Below are positions 61,582 to 64,000 of a DNA stretch of 64,000 nucleotides, in pieces (position 1 is the stretch's first letter; every line of letters begins with the position of its first letter). The stretch spans positions 2,170,001 through 2,234,000 of the forward strand of contig CP129480.1 in the NCBI GenBank assembly GCA_030583885.1, written 5' to 3'. The notes beneath the pieces are model-generated. The model was not told the origin of the DNA. It was given only the letters and a program-made list of their open reading frames with translations, and searched no databases. This DNA is from Anaerolineales bacterium (GTDB taxonomy: Bacteria > Chloroflexota > Anaerolineae > Anaerolineales > Villigracilaceae). The translations under genes were made by a program, and so were the position numbers.

Positions 61582-62199
61582 ATGAGCGCAAATCAACAGC
61601 ACTTGGAACAATTGGCAAATAAGAAATCGGCAGTTGAATGGTTCAAAGGGTTGTTCTCGGAGGCACATTTGGAAATTACGGATACGGGAGAAAAGTTTAC
61701 GATCCTCCATCACGGTGACCGGGCGGAGATCGTCGCGGGGTTTCAAGCCAAAAAGCCCAATTTTGTCATTCCACTGGCAAGCGAAAGCATTAACGGACTG
61801 ACCCATGCTTTTTCCGATGATACGATCGATGCGCAGGAGGAATATAGGATCGTGAAATTCATGCTCATTCCCTGCCTGCGTGCCGCATTAGAAATGCCGA
61901 TCCTGAACAATCCCACACTCCACAAGATCGTCAAGGTGGATACACACTGGCAGGAAACACTCCTTGACCCTGACGGCAGGGAGGATGTGCAGGTAACGAT
62001 CGTTCATGTTAATAAACAGTGGCTGGTGATCCCCGGTTTATACGGCAAACCCAAACGACGGGTGGCGTTTACGTCCGCCCAGCTGCTGGACTTCCAGCGA
62101 CGGGTTCTGGCCGCGGATGCCTCCGGCAAACTTTCCGATTGGGTGAAATTGGCGCGCTGGTATGTCGAATGGCGTGAAGAGATTTCCGTAACGGCCTAG
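61582..62199 (+). CDS. Conserved hypothetical protein, possibly SCP2-related
   Basis: A 205-residue soluble protein. The first 130 residues have a pattern like lipid-binding SCP2/sterol-carrier folds (LEITDTGEKFTILHHGDRAEI, then PNFVIPLASESI), and the C-terminal part has VTIVHVNKQWLVIPGLYGKPK. The similarity is too weak for a firm call. AGGAGG precedes the ATG. It follows the methyltransferase on the same strand and lies 37 bp before the lipid-kinase gene. Confidence 0.5.
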   Translation: MSANQQHLEQLANKKSAVEWFKGLFSEAHLEITDTGEKFTILHHGDRAEIVAGFQAKKPNFVIPLASESINGLTHAFSDDTIDAQEEYRIVKFMLIPCLRAALEMPILNNPTLHKIVKVDTHWQETLLDPDGREDVQVTIVHVNKQWLVIPGLYGKPKRRVAFTSAQLLDFQRRVLAADASGKLSDWVKLARWYVEWREEISVTA

Positions 62200-62236
62200 C
62201 CGGATTTCTGTACCTCTCCGGCACAGCACAAATTTT

Positions 62237-63115
62237 ATGGGCGTACACTGGCTGGCGATTGTTAATCCAATTGCGGGGTATTCGCGTTCGGCAGACTGGC
62301 GGCGTTCCTTTTCAGAACAGCTTCGCCGTGAGTTGGACGCGGAGGTCGTCTTTACCCAATATCCCGGGCATGCAGCAGAGCTGGCTCATTCATCAAACAA
62401 GGATGGGCTGGCGGTCTTTGGCGGCGACGGCACCATTGCCGATGTTGTCAATGGCATGGACCTCAATCGCCAGCGGTTGCTGCTTCTTGCCGGCGGGACA
62501 GGCAACGGGCTGGCGCGCGACCTGGGGCTTACCTCACTGAATATGGCGATCTCCGCGGCGCACATGGAGCGTTTGCAGTTGCTTGACCTTGTCAATGTAA
62601 CTTTTCGAACGAATGCTCAATTGCACTCGCGCCTGGCGATCAGCACTGCCTCTGTGGGGTATGCCGCCGAAGTGGTGGTGCTGGCAAATCGTTATTTCAA
62701 GAGACTGGGCGGCTGGTGTTATCCGTTGTCAGCCACGTTGCAGGCGGTGCGGCAAAGGGCGTTTTCATCGAGCGTGTCAGTGGATGATGGCGAATCCGTC
62801 GAGCGGCAATTGAGCAACATCATGGTCAACAACACGCGTCATGCCGGAAACTTCAGCGCGTTCCGCACTTCCGATTTGGGCGATGGATTGATGGAGGTGC
62901 TCATGGCGCGGGCAGGCTTTGGGAAACAGTTCCTGCACAATCTGGCGGTGTTAAGCAAGACCTATTTTTATCAAACCGCCGCCGAAATTACAGCGCGTAA
63001 AATTCGCCTGGCAGTATCTTTTCCTCAACGGTTGATGATTGACGGGGAATTGTGGGAGGACGTGAGTGAAGTCCACTTTGAGATTCTGCCTCGTAAACTT
63101 CAGTGTGTGGCATGA
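62237..63115 (+). CDS. Diacylglycerol/lipid kinase (YegS/DAGK family)
   Basis: The 292-residue kinase has the N-terminal AIVNPIAGYSRS, the nucleotide motif LAVFGGDGTIADVVNG, and LAGGTGNGLARDLGL, as in the DgkB/YegS group. The later PRRLMIDGELW-like end (FPQRLMIDGELWED) is also typical. It phosphorylates diacylglycerol or a related lipid with ATP. Its stop overlaps the next gene's start (ATGA), so it begins a lipid operon. Confidence 0.9.
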   Translation: MGVHWLAIVNPIAGYSRSADWRRSFSEQLRRELDAEVVFTQYPGHAAELAHSSNKDGLAVFGGDGTIADVVNGMDLNRQRLLLLAGGTGNGLARDLGLTSLNMAISAAHMERLQLLDLVNVTFRTNAQLHSRLAISTASVGYAAEVVVLANRYFKRLGGWCYPLSATLQAVRQRAFSSSVSVDDGESVERQLSNIMVNNTRHAGNFSAFRTSDLGDGLMEVLMARAGFGKQFLHNLAVLSKTYFYQTAAEITARKIRLAVSFPQRLMIDGELWEDVSEVHFEILPRKLQCVA

Positions 63116-63738
63116 AAGATAAAACATATTTCATCGTATCGCCGACCTGGGTGGATTGGTTGACCCTCGGGAGTCTGCTCCTTGCGAGTCTCGGTTTGTA
63201 TTCTGCGTTTCATGGAAGACTCACGCTTGCGATCAGCCTGATGCTGCTTGCCATGTTCGTGGACATGCTTGATGGTTTCCTTGCGCGCCGCATGAACCTC
63301 GAAAGCGAGTTCGGGCGCCAGCTCGATGGTTTCTGCGATATGCTCACCTATCTTCTTCTGCCGCTGTTCATCCTTTATCAATTTGGGATGCGGGATTGGC
63401 TTTCTCTCTCCGCGCTTTTCGTTTTCCTTGTCAGCGGTATTTTGCGGCTTTCGCGCTTTAACATCGTCGGCATGGTGGAGGAGCGCGGCGTCGCGTACCA
63501 TATCGGCTTGCAGGTCATCTGGAGTCAACTGCTGGTTGTGCTGGCGTTCCCCCTTTGGATGTGGCTGGGTGCGTTGGCGCGTTATCCTTTGATCGTGCTC
63601 CTGTTTGGGATGAGTTTCTTCATGATCCGAAACCTGAAATTCCCAAAACCAATCTGGTACAGGCTTCAAACCGCCATCATTCTGTCTGTCGCGGCACTAT
63701 ATTTTGCCCTTTACGTTTTGGGCATCCACGTCCCATGA
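63112..63738 (+). CDS. CDP-alcohol phosphatidyltransferase family protein
   Basis: The 208-residue membrane enzyme has the signature D-x2-DG-x2-AR-x8-G-x3-D-x3-D, seen as VDMLDGFLARR...SEFGRQLDGFCDML, with four or five helices after it. It joins a CDP-activated lipid to an alcohol; the placement of the motif and the length are like phosphatidylserine synthase or related. Which alcohol is used cannot be read. ATGA overlaps link it to the kinase before and the GNAT gene after. Confidence 0.88.
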   Translation: MKDKTYFIVSPTWVDWLTLGSLLLASLGLYSAFHGRLTLAISLMLLAMFVDMLDGFLARRMNLESEFGRQLDGFCDMLTYLLLPLFILYQFGMRDWLSLSALFVFLVSGILRLSRFNIVGMVEERGVAYHIGLQVIWSQLLVVLAFPLWMWLGALARYPLIVLLFGMSFFMIRNLKFPKPIWYRLQTAIILSVAALYFALYVLGIHVP

Positions 63739-64000
63739 AGATCGTTGGATTTGATTTTGATTCTGTACTTCTGGAAAAATTCCTGGATTTTCCAGGACGA
63801 CACTACGCCTCGGACCCGAACTGGATGCCCGACCCCGCCGAAAGGCAATTGCTTACCGGGGGCAATTCCCGCTCGATTCGCTGGCGTAACTTTCTTGCCC
63901 TGGACGGGGATGAAGTCTGCGGGCGTGTAACTGCCATCATCAATCCGCGTTTGCATGATGAAACCAACCACCCCTGCGGGCAACTCGGATTCTTTGAATG
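63735..64000 (+). CDS. GNAT-family acyltransferase, partial
   Basis: The gene runs off the window after 88 codons. Its start overlaps the CDP-alcohol gene (ATGA). The visible part is like a known group of bacterial N-acetyltransferases: FPGRHYASDPNWMPDP, then RWRNFLALDGDEVCGRVTAIINPR, and GQLGFFE at the edge. The position in the lipid operon suggests acylation of a lipid head or precursor, as inference only. Confidence 0.65.
   Translation, partial: MKIVGFDFDSVLLEKFLDFPGRHYASDPNWMPDPAERQLLTGGNSRSIRWRNFLALDGDEVCGRVTAIINPRLHDETNHPCGQLGFFE

Overview
The window looks like part of a chromosome from an uncultivated Chloroflexota bacterium, probably class Anaerolineae. This is an inference, because no rRNA or marker gene tree is available. 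It rests on the gene mix: a two-subunit 2-oxoacid:ferredoxin oxidoreductase beside a GntR regulator, an aldehyde:ferredoxin oxidoreductase family enzyme, several lipoproteins with Pro/Thr/Ser- or Gly/Ser-rich linkers and SH3 or LysM domains, Roadblock/V4R signalling genes, and mid-50s GC. No phage structural gene, transposase, plasmid replication gene or CRISPR array was found.

Bases 1-5.8 kb are an accessory island. It packs four different toxin-antitoxin loci into 3.2 kb: higB with a broken higA, UPF0175/DUF3368, MNT/HEPN and DUF433/DUF5615. These are followed by a truncated VKOR gene and the C-terminal end of an Rhs protein with a variable tip and a small membrane protein that may be its immunity protein. 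The island stops exactly at a tRNA-Leu(GAG) that has lost its 5' part but kept its 3' part and terminator. That is the expected scar of an element integrated at a tRNA gene.

Bases 5.8-22 kb are mostly ordinary genes: a polysaccharide deacetylase and methyltransferase pair, an amino-acid ABC transporter in one operon with dimethylargininase, SCP2, an AOR-family enzyme, a PAF-acetylhydrolase-like hydrolase, a membrane spermidine-synthase-like protein, hemolysin III, LysM and lipoprotein genes, and a glutaredoxin. They end at tRNA-Arg(TCG), whose 3' end is followed by three 65-bp tandem copies of itself.

Bases 22-33 kb carry MoxR, DUF58 and a metallo-hydrolase, then ornithine carbamoyltransferase, ornithine aminotransferase, alanine dehydrogenase, a CoA-transferase, a membrane protein and pyruvate kinase. 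With the dimethylargininase operon these could convert methylarginines through citrulline and ornithine to central metabolites. Bases 33-42 kb hold transporters, ArfB, an SH3 protein and the gntR-korA-korB operon, ending at tRNA-Thr(CGT).

Bases 42-54 kb begin with a glycosyltransferase and a NYN/LOTUS nuclease. A long co-directional run follows: a nucleotide-carrier-like protein, a GNAT-like protein, a HAMP sensor without a kinase, an ATP-grasp ligase, Roadblock/LC7, V4R, a response regulator with a dead GGDEF domain and a polyprenol-phosphate sugar transferase, before typA. This run is the best candidate for an undescribed system. Bases 54-64 kb contain the tyrosine-degradation genes hpd and hmgA with a lipoprotein gene between them, further lipoproteins, two divergent methyltransferases and a lipid operon (diacylglycerol kinase, CDP-alcohol phosphotransferase, GNAT) that runs off the end.
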